A stretch of DNA of 7,359 nt from Pseudomonadota bacterium (GTDB lineage: Bacteria; Pseudomonadota; Alphaproteobacteria; Rhizobiales; Beijerinckiaceae). Made by a program: the position numbers and the translations under genes. The stretch covers positions 1-7,359 of the forward strand of contig JAGTAM010000047.1 in assembly GCA_023422485.1 (NCBI GenBank). Direction: 5' to 3'. Under the pieces are notes generated by a model. It ran no database searches and was not told where the DNA came from. It was given only the letters and a program-made list of their open reading frames with translations. Below, one piece after another: positions 1 to 5,292 of this stretch (the first letter of the stretch is position 1; the number at the start of each line of letters is the position of its first letter).

Positions 1-1
1 C

Positions 2-409
2 GCCGGGGGCGCGCTCAAGGCGACCCGGCGCGCCGCCGCGCCGGGCGCCTTCGCGCCCGCCGGCACCGAGGAAACACCGCGCGCCGCAACCGCGGGCGCG
101 AGCCAGACCGGCATGCTCACCGGCCTCGACGCTCTCCTCACGCTGCAGGGGCAGGACGGAGCCGAGGCGCAGAAGGAGCGCCGCCGCCGCTCGGTCCAGC
201 GCGGGCACGACCTGCTCGACGGACTCGACCGGCTGAAGGCGGCCCTGATCGGCGGTCGGGTAGCGACGCGCGACCTCCAGGCCATCGCCGGCCGCCTCGC
301 CGAGCGGATGGCGGAAAGCGGCGATCCCCGCCTCGACGGGCTGGTGGCCGAGATCGAGCTGCGCGCGGCGGTGGAGCTCGCCAAGCTCGAGGCAGCCCGC
401 GGCGCCTGA
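2..409 (+). CDS. fliX: Flagellar assembly protein FliX, 5' end outside the window
   Basis: FliX is an alphaproteobacterial flagellar assembly regulator; in Caulobacter it works with the sigma-54 activator FlbD to couple class II basal-body assembly to later flagellar genes. The reading frame is open from base 2, giving 135 visible residues. The family is about 140 residues long, so probably only a handful of N-terminal residues are missing. An Ala/Gly/Pro-rich N-terminal part leads into the conserved block beginning GLDALLTLQ, followed by a basic ERRRR stretch, HDLLDGLDRLKAALIGG and the closing IELRAAVELAKLEAARGA, which is the family signature. The ATG at 113 is internal, since the FliX-like sequence extends upstream of it. 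The gene converges on the next gene, with a hairpin between them. Family identification is by recalled motif resemblance. Confidence 0.88.
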   Translation, partial: AGGALKATRRAAAPGAFAPAGTEETPRAATAGASQTGMLTGLDALLTLQGQDGAEAQKERRRRSVQRGHDLLDGLDRLKAALIGGRVATRDLQAIAGRLAERMAESGDPRLDGLVAEIELRAAVELAKLEAARGA

Positions 410-420
410 AAACGGCAAAA

Positions 421-448
421 GGGCCGGCTCCCTTCAGGGGACCGGCCC
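421..448 (-). terminator. Hairpin terminator between convergent genes
   Basis: GGGCCGGCTCCC and GGGGACCGGCCC pair around a TTCA loop: seven strong base pairs, one mismatch, then four more pairs including one G-T wobble. Read on the minus strand the hairpin is followed by TTTTGCCGTTTTC, a T-rich tail as expected for intrinsic termination of the secreted-protein gene. On the plus strand there is no T-tract after the stem, so any role in ending fliX transcription would be weaker. Confidence 0.7.
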
Positions 449-454
449 GCGCAA

Positions 455-748
455 TCACCAGTAATAGGGCCGCGGACGGTAATAGCCGTAGGGCCGGTAG
501 AACGGTCGCGGGCGGTAATAGCCGGGCGGCGGGCCGTAGAACCGGCGCGGGCCCCAATTCGGGCGGCAGATGCCCCAGGGATTCGGGTGGAAACCCGGCC
601 CGCAACCGCCGGCGGTGCGCTCGACAAGCGCGTTGTCCGTCGCGGTGGCGAGGGGAGCGGGACTGAAGGGAGCCGCCTGGGCCGAACCCGCCACACCGAG
701 GCTGCCGGCGATCACCGCAGCCAATGCGAACGCCTTCGCGTGCGTCAT
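455..748 (-). CDS. Small secreted protein with GCG...CRPN motif and Tyr/Pro/Arg repeat tail
   Basis: The 97-residue product has a clear Sec signal peptide (MTHAK, hydrophobic core, AQA cleavage site near residue 25), so it is predicted to be periplasmic or secreted. Residues 48-64 form the motif GCGPGFHPNPWGICRPN, with C49 and C61 able to form a disulfide. I recognise this as the GCG_CRPN 'prefix-to-repeats' type found in many short secreted proteins of Methylobacterium-like bacteria; its function is unknown. The tail (about residues 65-97) is low-complexity, rich in Tyr, Pro, Arg and Gly, with YYRPRP at 77-82 and 89-94, and ends in YYW. The start at 748 is chosen because the signal peptide begins there and GGAGA lies 9 nt upstream; the frame extends to 880, but that extension resembles no protein. 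The gene is monocistronic, with a terminator immediately downstream. Confidence 0.85.
   Translation of the reverse strand: MTHAKAFALAAVIAGSLGVAGSAQAAPFSPAPLATATDNALVERTAGGCGPGFHPNPWGICRPNWGPRRFYGPPPGYYRPRPFYRPYGYYRPRPYYW
477..523 (-). repeat. Tandem 36-nt period in the coding sequence of the secreted protein
   Basis: CGGTAATAGCC occurs at 477-487 and again at 513-523, exactly 36 nt or 12 codons apart. It corresponds to the repeated YYRPRP segments of the protein tail, so it is a coding repeat, probably from in-frame duplication, and not a regulatory element. Confidence 0.6.
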
Positions 749-1112
749 CGTACGATTTCTCCGTTCGGGCCGAAGCTTACGGCCGATACCCAAAACTAGG
801 TCTTGCTCGATGAACCGAAGCTGACTGAGTGTTCGTCCTCGCGGTGCCGCCTCGGTCTTGCCGTCCGCGCCTGTGCACATTGCTGTGATCCAGGCGCGCG
901 GCGGCGATCTCTTGCCAGTCTCTTTCGAATTTCTTTCCGACGCCTCCCACTCGAAGCTTCGCCGCCCGCCGATCGGGCGTCCGGCCGCCCGCTTCCTCCA
1001 TGCGCAGCCTCGTCACGATTGACGGCTCCGCTTCGATCCTCGACAAGGCTGGCCGCGTGAGCGGGCGCGCGCCGGTCTCGCCGGATCGCCAGAGGGAAAC
1101 GTCCGCGCCGCG
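749..1112. other. Divergent intergenic region of 364 nt, no convincing gene
   Basis: This separates the secreted-protein gene (-) from the acyltransferase gene (+) and should hold promoters for both. Open frames crossing it give low-complexity translations with no recognisable domain. Next to the minus-strand gene, GGCCG/CGGCC around AAGCTTA (769-785) could form a small leader hairpin. A TTGACG at 1019-1024 could be a -35 element for the plus-strand gene, but I see no good -10 at 16-18 nt from it. CGAAGCTTCG at 952-961 is a perfect 10-nt palindrome. None of these is strong enough to call as a functional site. Confidence 0.5.
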
Positions 1113-2486
1113 ATGCTGTTCAACTCCTTCGTCTTCCTGCTCGCCTTTCTGCCGGCCGCGCTTGTGCTGCACGCAGCCGTCGAGCGTTATTGGCCGCAGG
1201 CGCGGCTGCCGCTCCTCGTCGGGCTCTCCTTCGTCTTCTATGCGTGGTGGGACTGGCGCTTCCTGCCGCTGCTCCTCGTCTCCATCGGCGTGAACTGGGG
1301 TATCGCCCGCGCCCTGCCGCGGGACCGCACCGGCTGGCTGTTCCCGGCCGCACTGGCGGGCAACCTCGCGGTGCTCGGCCTCTTCAAGTATCTCGGCTTC
1401 CTCACCGATCTCGCCGACCTGATCCCCGGCTTCGATCTCCCGCGGATCGATCTCGCCCTGCCGCTCGGGATCTCGTTCTTCACCTTCCACCACATCATGT
1501 ACCTGACGGACCTGAGGGCCGGGCGCGCGCCGGCCTTCGGATTGACCCGCTACGCCCTCTACATCGCCTTCTTCCCGCAGGTTCTCGCCGGCCCGCTCGT
1601 GCGCTGGAGCGAGATCATGCACCAGTTCGAGGAGCGCCCCTACGCGCGGCCGGACGCCGCCGAGCGGATCGGCCGGGGGGTGATGCTGCTCACCGTCGGG
1701 CTGGCCAAGAAGGTGTTCCTCGGCGATCCGCTCTCGGTCTACGTCAACCCGGTGTTCCAGGCGGCCGCCGCGGGCAAGGCCGTCACCGTCGCCGAGGCGT
1801 GGCAGGCGACGCTGGGCTTCACCTTCCAGATCTATTTCGATTTCTCCGGCTACACCGACATGGCGCTCGGCCTCGCCCTCCTGTTCGGGATCGTGCTGCC
1901 GCAGAACTTCGACGTGCCCTACCGCGCCACCTCGCTGCGCGACTTCTGGCGGCGCTGGCACATGACGCTGTCGCGCTTCCTGCGCGACTACCTCTACATC
2001 GCGATGGGCGGAAACCGGCGGGGCCTCGCGGTCCAGGTCGGGGCCTTGTTTGCCACCATGACGCTCGGCGGCCTGTGGCACGGGGCGGGCCTCACCTTCG
2101 TCGCCTGGGGCGCGGCCCACGGCCTCGGCCTCGGGGCCGGCGTGCTGTGGCGCCGGGCGGGCGGGCGGATGCCGCACCTCCTCGGTTGGGTGCTGACGGC
2201 GGCGTTCGTGATCCTGACCTGGGTTCTGTTCCGCGCGACCTCGTTCGAGGCGGCTCTGGCAATCTACAAGGGGCTGTTCGGGCTGGCGCCCACCGGCTCC
2301 GGCTTCAAGTGGCGGACCATCGCGATCGCCGCCGCGGTCGCGATGATCGGCCCGACCGCCTGGGCTGCCGTGCACCGCCTGCCGCCGAACCGCTGGCTCG
2401 CGGCCGGCTTCGCCCTGTTGTTCGTCGTCGTCCTCCTGAAGATCGGGGACGATGCGAACTACGAGTTCATCTACTTCCAGTTCTGA
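1113..2486 (+). CDS. MBOAT-family O-acyltransferase, AlgI-like
   Basis: The 457-residue product is a polytopic inner-membrane protein of the membrane-bound O-acyltransferase family, AlgI/DltB/PatA branch. Such proteins take acyl groups from a cytoplasmic donor and pass them across the membrane for O-acylation of an envelope polymer. Hallmarks in order: start MLFNSFVFLLAFLP as in AlgI; LGISFFTFHHIMYLTD (about 118-133); FPQVLAGPLVRWSE (154-167); FQIYFDFSGYTDMALGLALL (238-257); LRDFWRRWHMTLSRFLRDYL (275-294); TLGGLWHGAGLTFVAWGAAH (317-336). H323 in WHGA is the expected catalytic histidine; H283 and H336 are the other conserved ones. Length matches compact AlgI homologues. AGAGGGA at 1091-1097 is a rather distant ribosome site, about 15 nt from the ATG. 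The next gene starts one base after its stop and should be its partner. The substrate cannot be told, so no symbol is given. Confidence 0.92.
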   Translation: MLFNSFVFLLAFLPAALVLHAAVERYWPQARLPLLVGLSFVFYAWWDWRFLPLLLVSIGVNWGIARALPRDRTGWLFPAALAGNLAVLGLFKYLGFLTDLADLIPGFDLPRIDLALPLGISFFTFHHIMYLTDLRAGRAPAFGLTRYALYIAFFPQVLAGPLVRWSEIMHQFEERPYARPDAAERIGRGVMLLTVGLAKKVFLGDPLSVYVNPVFQAAAAGKAVTVAEAWQATLGFTFQIYFDFSGYTDMALGLALLFGIVLPQNFDVPYRATSLRDFWRRWHMTLSRFLRDYLYIAMGGNRRGLAVQVGALFATMTLGGLWHGAGLTFVAWGAAHGLGLGAGVLWRRAGGRMPHLLGWVLTAAFVILTWVLFRATSFEAALAIYKGLFGLAPTGSGFKWRTIAIAAAVAMIGPTAWAAVHRLPPNRWLAAGFALLFVVVLLKIGDDANYEFIYFQF

Positions 2487-2487
2487 G

Positions 2488-3507
2488 ATGGTGTCCGTCT
2501 CCGACAGCGCCGGGCCGCGGAACTGGGCGGGCTTCGCACGCCTGTTCCTCGGGACGGTGATCGGTCTGCTCGCGGGCTATCTCGCGCTGGCCTTCCTGAT
2601 CGACCCCTACGACAGCGGCCGCTCGACGCTGTTCTCGGCCGGCGCCGTGCGCCCGCAGGGCCCGCGCACCGCCGCGGCGTCACGCGGGCGCGACCCGGCC
2701 TTCGCGGGGGCGGTGTTCGGCAATTCCCACATCCAACTCGTCGAGCCGGCCCGGCTGACGGCGGCGACCGGCATTCCCTTCGTTCAGCTCTCCGTGCCCG
2801 CGACCGGCCCCGGAGAGCAATTCGCCCTGCTCGCCTGGTTCCTGCACCACCATCCGGCGCCGAAGGCCATCGTCCTGGCGGTCGACGATTACTGGTGCAC
2901 CGCCGATCCGGCCTTGCCCAACGACAAGCCGTTTCCGTTCTGGCTCTACAGCCACGAGCCGCTCGCCTATCTGCGCGGCCTCCTGCGCTTTTCCGTGGCC
3001 CAGGAGGTGGTCGAACGCGCTGGCTGGCTTCTCGGCCAGCGCCGCAAGCGGGCGGCCGCCGACGGCTGGTGGGACTACGAGCCGGATTACCTGCGGCTCG
3101 GTGCCCTCGACGGCGAGCGCTTCCGCGCCGCCCGCGAGACCCCGGTCCCCGACGCGCCGGATCCGGGCAAGGCTGGGCCGGATTTCCCGGCCGCCGCGCG
3201 CCTCGGCGCCGTCCTCGCGGCTCTGCCGTCCGAGACTGCGGTGGTCATGGTCTTCCCGCCCGTCTACGCCGCCGGCCTCCCCCGCCCCGGCACGCCGCGC
3301 GCCCAGGCCGAAACCGCCTGCCGGACGGCGATGACGGAGGCGTTGCGGCTTCACGCACGCAGCGCCCTCGTCGATGCGCGGCACGAGCGGCCGGCCTCGC
3401 ACGACCCCTCCCTGTTCTTCGACCAGACCCACTACCGGCACGCGCTGGCTCGGCCGCTGGCCGACGAGATCGCCGCCGCGATCGACCGTCTGCGCAAGAG
3501 GCCCTGA
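2488..3507 (+). CDS. Membrane-anchored SGNH/GDSL-like protein, probable partner of the acyltransferase
   Basis: The 339-residue product has one N-terminal membrane segment (about 17-38) without a clear cleavage site, so it is predicted to be anchored in the inner membrane with a periplasmic body. GAVFGNSH (74-81) looks like SGNH block I with nucleophile S80; FFDQTHY near the C-terminus gives the Asp-x-x-His pair D312/H315 of block V. The middle (LAVDDYWC, about 130-136) sits where a further active-site block would fall, but the canonical block III Asn is not evident. AlgJ, AlgX and PatB combine with MBOAT proteins in this way, so a final acyl-transfer or esterase role outside the membrane is inferred. 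The ATG at 2488 follows the upstream TGA (2484-2486) by one base, with no good ribosome site, which suggests translational coupling. An in-frame ATG at 2452 would overlap the upstream gene and adds a Ser/Thr stretch of no interest. Confidence 0.75.
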   Translation: MVSVSDSAGPRNWAGFARLFLGTVIGLLAGYLALAFLIDPYDSGRSTLFSAGAVRPQGPRTAAASRGRDPAFAGAVFGNSHIQLVEPARLTAATGIPFVQLSVPATGPGEQFALLAWFLHHHPAPKAIVLAVDDYWCTADPALPNDKPFPFWLYSHEPLAYLRGLLRFSVAQEVVERAGWLLGQRRKRAAADGWWDYEPDYLRLGALDGERFRAARETPVPDAPDPGKAGPDFPAAARLGAVLAALPSETAVVMVFPPVYAAGLPRPGTPRAQAETACRTAMTEALRLHARSALVDARHERPASHDPSLFFDQTHYRHALARPLADEIAAAIDRLRKRP

Positions 3508-3684
3508 ACCGGAGCGGACCCGGTCTCCGCGGCAGGCTTCGCCCGTTGCGGCGCCGTCCATCTCACGCGTGCCGCGAGCCCCCGTGGAACAACCTCATGT
3601 CGCAAGAACGGCCACCTGAGCGTGTCGTCTTTGCCGCATCGCGGGAGCTTTTCGCGCGAGACGGTGCATGGCGGCATCCGCGCG

Positions 3685-3713
3685 TTGTAGAGCTTGCCCG
3701 GCTCGATTATAGC
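3685..3713 (+). promoter_or_regulatory. Candidate sigma-70-type promoter of dksA
   Basis: TTGTAG (3685-3690) and TATAGC (3708-3713) are separated by exactly 17 nt and lie about 47 nt before the dksA ATG. This would give a leader of about 40 nt. The TTG of the -35 and the TATA of the -10 match consensus; the remaining bases do not. The surrounding segment is less GC-rich than the genes. This is consensus matching by eye only. Confidence 0.45.
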
Positions 3714-3760
3714 CTCGCCCCAGATCGCCGCTGACCGGCAGGGAGCGCGAGGACAAGACG

Positions 3761-4180
3761 ATGGCGAAGGTCACGATCGAGGACGGCTACAGGCCCTCCG
3801 ACGACGAGCCCTTCATGAATGAGCGGCAGCGCGAATATTTTCGTCGCAAGCTGCTCAACTGGAAGAGCGAAATCTTGCGCGAGGCGCAGGATACTCTCAG
3901 CGCGCTTCAGAGCGAGAACGAGAACCATCCCGATCTCGCCGACCGCGCATCCTCCGAGACGGATCGTGCGATCGAGCTGCGCGCCCGCGACCGCCAGCGC
4001 AAGCTGACGAGCAAGATCGACGCGGCTTTGGCCCGGCTGGAGGACGGCTCCTACGGCTTCTGCGAGGAGACCGGCGAGCCGATCTCCCTCAAGCGCCTCG
4101 ATGCTCGGCCGATCGCGACCCTGTCCCTTGAGGCGCAGGAGCGCCACGAGCGCCGCGAGCGCGTCTACCGCGACGACTGA
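3761..4180 (+). CDS. dksA: RNA polymerase-binding transcription factor DksA
   Basis: DksA binds in the RNA polymerase secondary channel and, with ppGpp, represses rRNA promoters and activates amino-acid promoters in the stringent response. The 139-residue product has the expected layout: N-terminal region, two long helices forming the coiled coil, and the C-terminal globular domain. The coiled-coil tip motif D58-x-x-D61-R-A63 corresponds to D71, D74 and A76 of E. coli DksA, the residues needed for activity. The zinc-finger region reads C101, T104, S122, A125, so three of the four zinc ligands are gone; reduced cysteine content is known in other alphaproteobacterial DksA proteins. The tail LSLEAQERHERRERVYRDD is typical of this group. 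The start is supported by CGAGGA seven nt upstream. The gene appears to be a single transcription unit, with a promoter candidate before it and a hairpin after it. Confidence 0.95.
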   Translation: MAKVTIEDGYRPSDDEPFMNERQREYFRRKLLNWKSEILREAQDTLSALQSENENHPDLADRASSETDRAIELRARDRQRKLTSKIDAALARLEDGSYGFCEETGEPISLKRLDARPIATLSLEAQERHERRERVYRDD

Positions 4181-4183
4181 TCC

Positions 4184-4215
4184 GATGCGGCGCCGACGCT
4201 GAGACGGCGCCGATC
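4184..4215. terminator. GC-rich hairpin between dksA and the convergent porin-like gene
   Basis: CGGCGCCG at 4188-4195 pairs with CGGCGCCG at 4205-4212 around the nine-base loop ACGCTGAGA. GAT/ATC extends the stem across a one-base bulge (G4187). It begins three bases after the dksA stop and overlaps the stop codon of the convergent gene (4214-4216). There is no T-tract on either strand, so it is either a factor-assisted terminator or an mRNA 3'-end stabiliser for both genes. Confidence 0.5.
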
Positions 4216-4540
4216 AGTGATGCCCGGCCTCGATCCGCACGAAGCTTCGCACGGGCCCGAGGGCGGACTCGCTGCGGGTATCGACCGCGATGCGGCCCTG
4301 CAAGGAGGGAGCGGTCCGGCTCGTGCCGATATCGGCGCCGGTTCTGACACGGCCGGATAGTCGGATGCAGGTCGTCGTGCCGGGAATGCGGATGAAGCCC
4401 GTTCCCTGGCTCGGGCAGGGCTCCATCGGTGCGTCGGAGGGATGCGGTGCGCGCTCGAACGCGTTCGCCGGGCGGGCGCCCGCGATGAGCGGCGCCAGGG
4501 TGAGACAAAGGCCGAGACACAGCACCGCTCTGCGCATCAT
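4214..4540 (-). CDS. Short secreted protein holding only the N-terminal motif of an alphaproteobacterial porin
   Basis: The 108-residue product starts with a signal peptide (MMRRAVL, Leu/Ala-rich core, cleavage near ANA at residue 27). The mature part carries the motif CPSQGTGFIRIPGTTTCIR (C42-R60), then LSGRVR, and a second stretch, GRIAVDTRS...LGPVRSFVRIE. This matches the opening beta-strands of the Omp2b-like porin family of Rhizobiales, whose members are usually several hundred residues long. Here the frame stops after about 80 mature residues, with the 3' end against the dksA terminator, so the pore-forming remainder is absent. It could be a remnant of a porin gene or a genuine small outer-membrane or periplasmic protein. 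The signal peptide, ribosome site (AGGGAG just upstream) and uninterrupted frame favour an expressed gene. Two adjacent ATGs (4540 and 4537) are possible; the second has the better spacing (7 nt). slyX ends 79 nt upstream on the same strand. Confidence 0.7.
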   Translation of the reverse strand: MMRRAVLCLGLCLTLAPLIAGARPANAFERAPHPSDAPMEPCPSQGTGFIRIPGTTTCIRLSGRVRTGADIGTSRTAPSLQGRIAVDTRSESALGPVRSFVRIEAGHH

Positions 4541-4619
4541 CCTGCTCCCTTCCGCTCCTGCGAGGCCGGCGCGATCCGGTCGCACGGCGATCGATACGAC
4601 AATCGCTCCCAATCCGGTA

Positions 4620-4838
4620 TCAATAGTGCGGTGGCGGCGGCTCCGGCGCACCGCTGGCGGCCCGGAAGGCGCTTTCCTCGACCTGCTCCTGTACCCGCGC
4701 GAGCTGCCGGGTGAGCCGATCGATGACACCCCATTGTGCGGTGATGGCCGCGTTCAGATCCTCGATCACGGCCTCCTGCTCGGTCAGCCGGATCTCGAGT
4801 CGCGCGATTCTGTCGGTATCGGAGGGAATGTCACTCAT
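4620..4838 (-). CDS. slyX: SlyX family protein
   Basis: The 72-residue product is the same length as E. coli SlyX and shows the family's two marks. Residues 8 to about 55 form a heptad-patterned amphipathic helix (IARLEIRLTEQEAVIEDLN, then VIDRLTRQLARVQEQVEE), expected to make a coiled coil. The protein ends in PEPPPPHY, the conserved proline-rich His-Tyr terminus. The biochemical role of SlyX is not established; the name comes from proximity to slyD in enterobacteria. The start at 4838 (MSDIPSDTDR) is chosen because the family begins close to the helix. An in-frame ATG at 4874 would add 12 Arg/Gly-rich residues and cannot be fully excluded, as neither start has a strong ribosome site. The gene is divergent from the PilZ gene and lies ahead of the porin-like gene on the same strand. 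Confidence 0.88.
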   Translation of the reverse strand: MSDIPSDTDRIARLEIRLTEQEAVIEDLNAAITAQWGVIDRLTRQLARVQEQVEESAFRAASGAPEPPPPHY

Positions 4839-4918
4839 CGCCCGACCATGCGCGCGGCGCCCCGCCCCTGACAACCGGCGTCACCGTCAGCAAAGGCTGG
4901 AGAGGACGAGATTTTCGC

Positions 4919-4944
4919 CATGCCAAATTTGGATGAGCGGCATG
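4919..4944. repeat. Overlapping dyads: CCAAATTTGG palindrome inside a CATGCC/GGCATG inverted repeat
   Basis: CCAAATTTGG (4923-4932) is a perfect 10-nt palindrome with an all-A/T centre, unusual in this sequence. It overlaps a six-base inverted repeat, CATGCC at 4919-4924 and GGCATG at 4939-4944, separated by 14 nt. It lies about 80 nt upstream of slyX. It could be an operator or simply a small hairpin; no regulator family is recognised. Confidence 0.35.
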
Positions 4945-5160
4945 TGCTTTGGGAATGGGTGTGCGCCTTCTCGGTTCGCGACTTGTATTGAACGGTCCTC
5001 GACCATGTCAGCGGCGTGCCCGAGACGAGGATACGTTGCCGCCTCGAGCATAGGCGAAAGTATGAATTTCGGTTCTTCAGGCTGGGATCGGTTGGAAGCA
5101 GCCGGTTTCGGGCCAGTCCGAGGGTGATCGGCGCCGAGGTCATTCGGGTTCCGAGCCCTG

Positions 5161-5184
5161 ATGTTCGACTCTGCTCGCGAACAT
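5161..5184. promoter_or_regulatory. Perfect inverted repeat ATGTTCG-N10-CGAACAT, operator-like
   Basis: Seven-base arms ATGTTCG (5161-5167) and CGAACAT (5178-5184) are exact reverse complements around a ten-base spacer. The arm centres are 17 nt apart, which would suit a dimeric DNA-binding protein contacting well-separated half-sites. It lies about 109 nt before the PilZ gene start, in non-coding sequence. It does not match the alphaproteobacterial LexA box (GTTC-N7-GTTC) or the CtrA box (TTAA-N7-TTAA). It could also form an RNA hairpin if transcribed. Confidence 0.4.
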
Positions 5185-5292
5185 GCGCCGCGCCGCGGCA
5201 TGCGTAAAAAAGTCCGCAAAAGTCGAGGAATTCTCTCCGTTTTCCCTTCAGGGCTGTGCCTCCAAGGTGGCGTGACGACGGCACGTTGCAGC

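Larger units (their letters stand above)
4839..5292. other. Divergent intergenic region of 454 nt, less GC-rich, with dyads and no clear gene
   Basis: This lies between slyX (-) and the PilZ gene (+) and should carry the promoters of both. It is visibly richer in A+T than the flanking genes, for example around 4911-4932 and 5204-5250. It contains the palindrome CCAAATTTGG, an overlapping CATGCC/GGCATG pair and the inverted repeat at 5161-5184. Frames crossing it on both strands read as low-complexity Arg/Ser-rich sequence with no domain I recognise. A 23-codon frame at 4920-4991 (MPNLDERHVLWEW...) is the most protein-like piece, but it is too short, and its possible ribosome site too distant, to call. 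Confidence 0.5.

Noticed and set aside
749..880. Upstream extension of the GCG...CRPN protein to an ATG at 880
   Set aside because: The signal peptide starts at 748 with its own ribosome site; the 44-residue extension would bury it and resembles no protein.
777..2375. A 532-codon open frame on the minus strand opposite the MBOAT gene
   Set aside because: It is rich in Arg, Glu, Gly and Pro without any domain, as expected for the antisense of a GC-rich gene, while the plus strand encodes a clear AlgI-like protein.
1190..2560. Long plus-strand frame overlapping the MBOAT gene in another frame
   Set aside because: Its Arg/Pro/Ala-rich composition is typical of a shifted frame in GC-rich coding DNA; there are no membrane segments or motifs.
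3508..3530. Hairpin ACCGG/CCGGT just after the SGNH-like gene
   Set aside because: Only five base pairs, with a competing CGGAG/CTCCG alternative and no T-tract on the plus strand; too weak to call a terminator.
2895..3734. Long plus-strand frame overlapping the SGNH-like gene
   Set aside because: Most of it is an Arg/Pro-rich shadow of the real gene. Only its last 45 codons lie outside that gene, and these are discussed separately as a small ORF.
952..4249. CGAAGCTTCG occurring at 952-961 and 4240-4249
   Set aside because: One copy is intergenic and the other lies inside the porin-like coding sequence, with unrelated flanks. Two copies of a 10-nt palindrome is most simply coincidence.
4541..4729. 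Upstream extension of the porin-like protein to an ATG at 4729
   Set aside because: It would overlap slyX, put an Arg-rich stretch ahead of the signal peptide and bypass the good ribosome site next to 4540.
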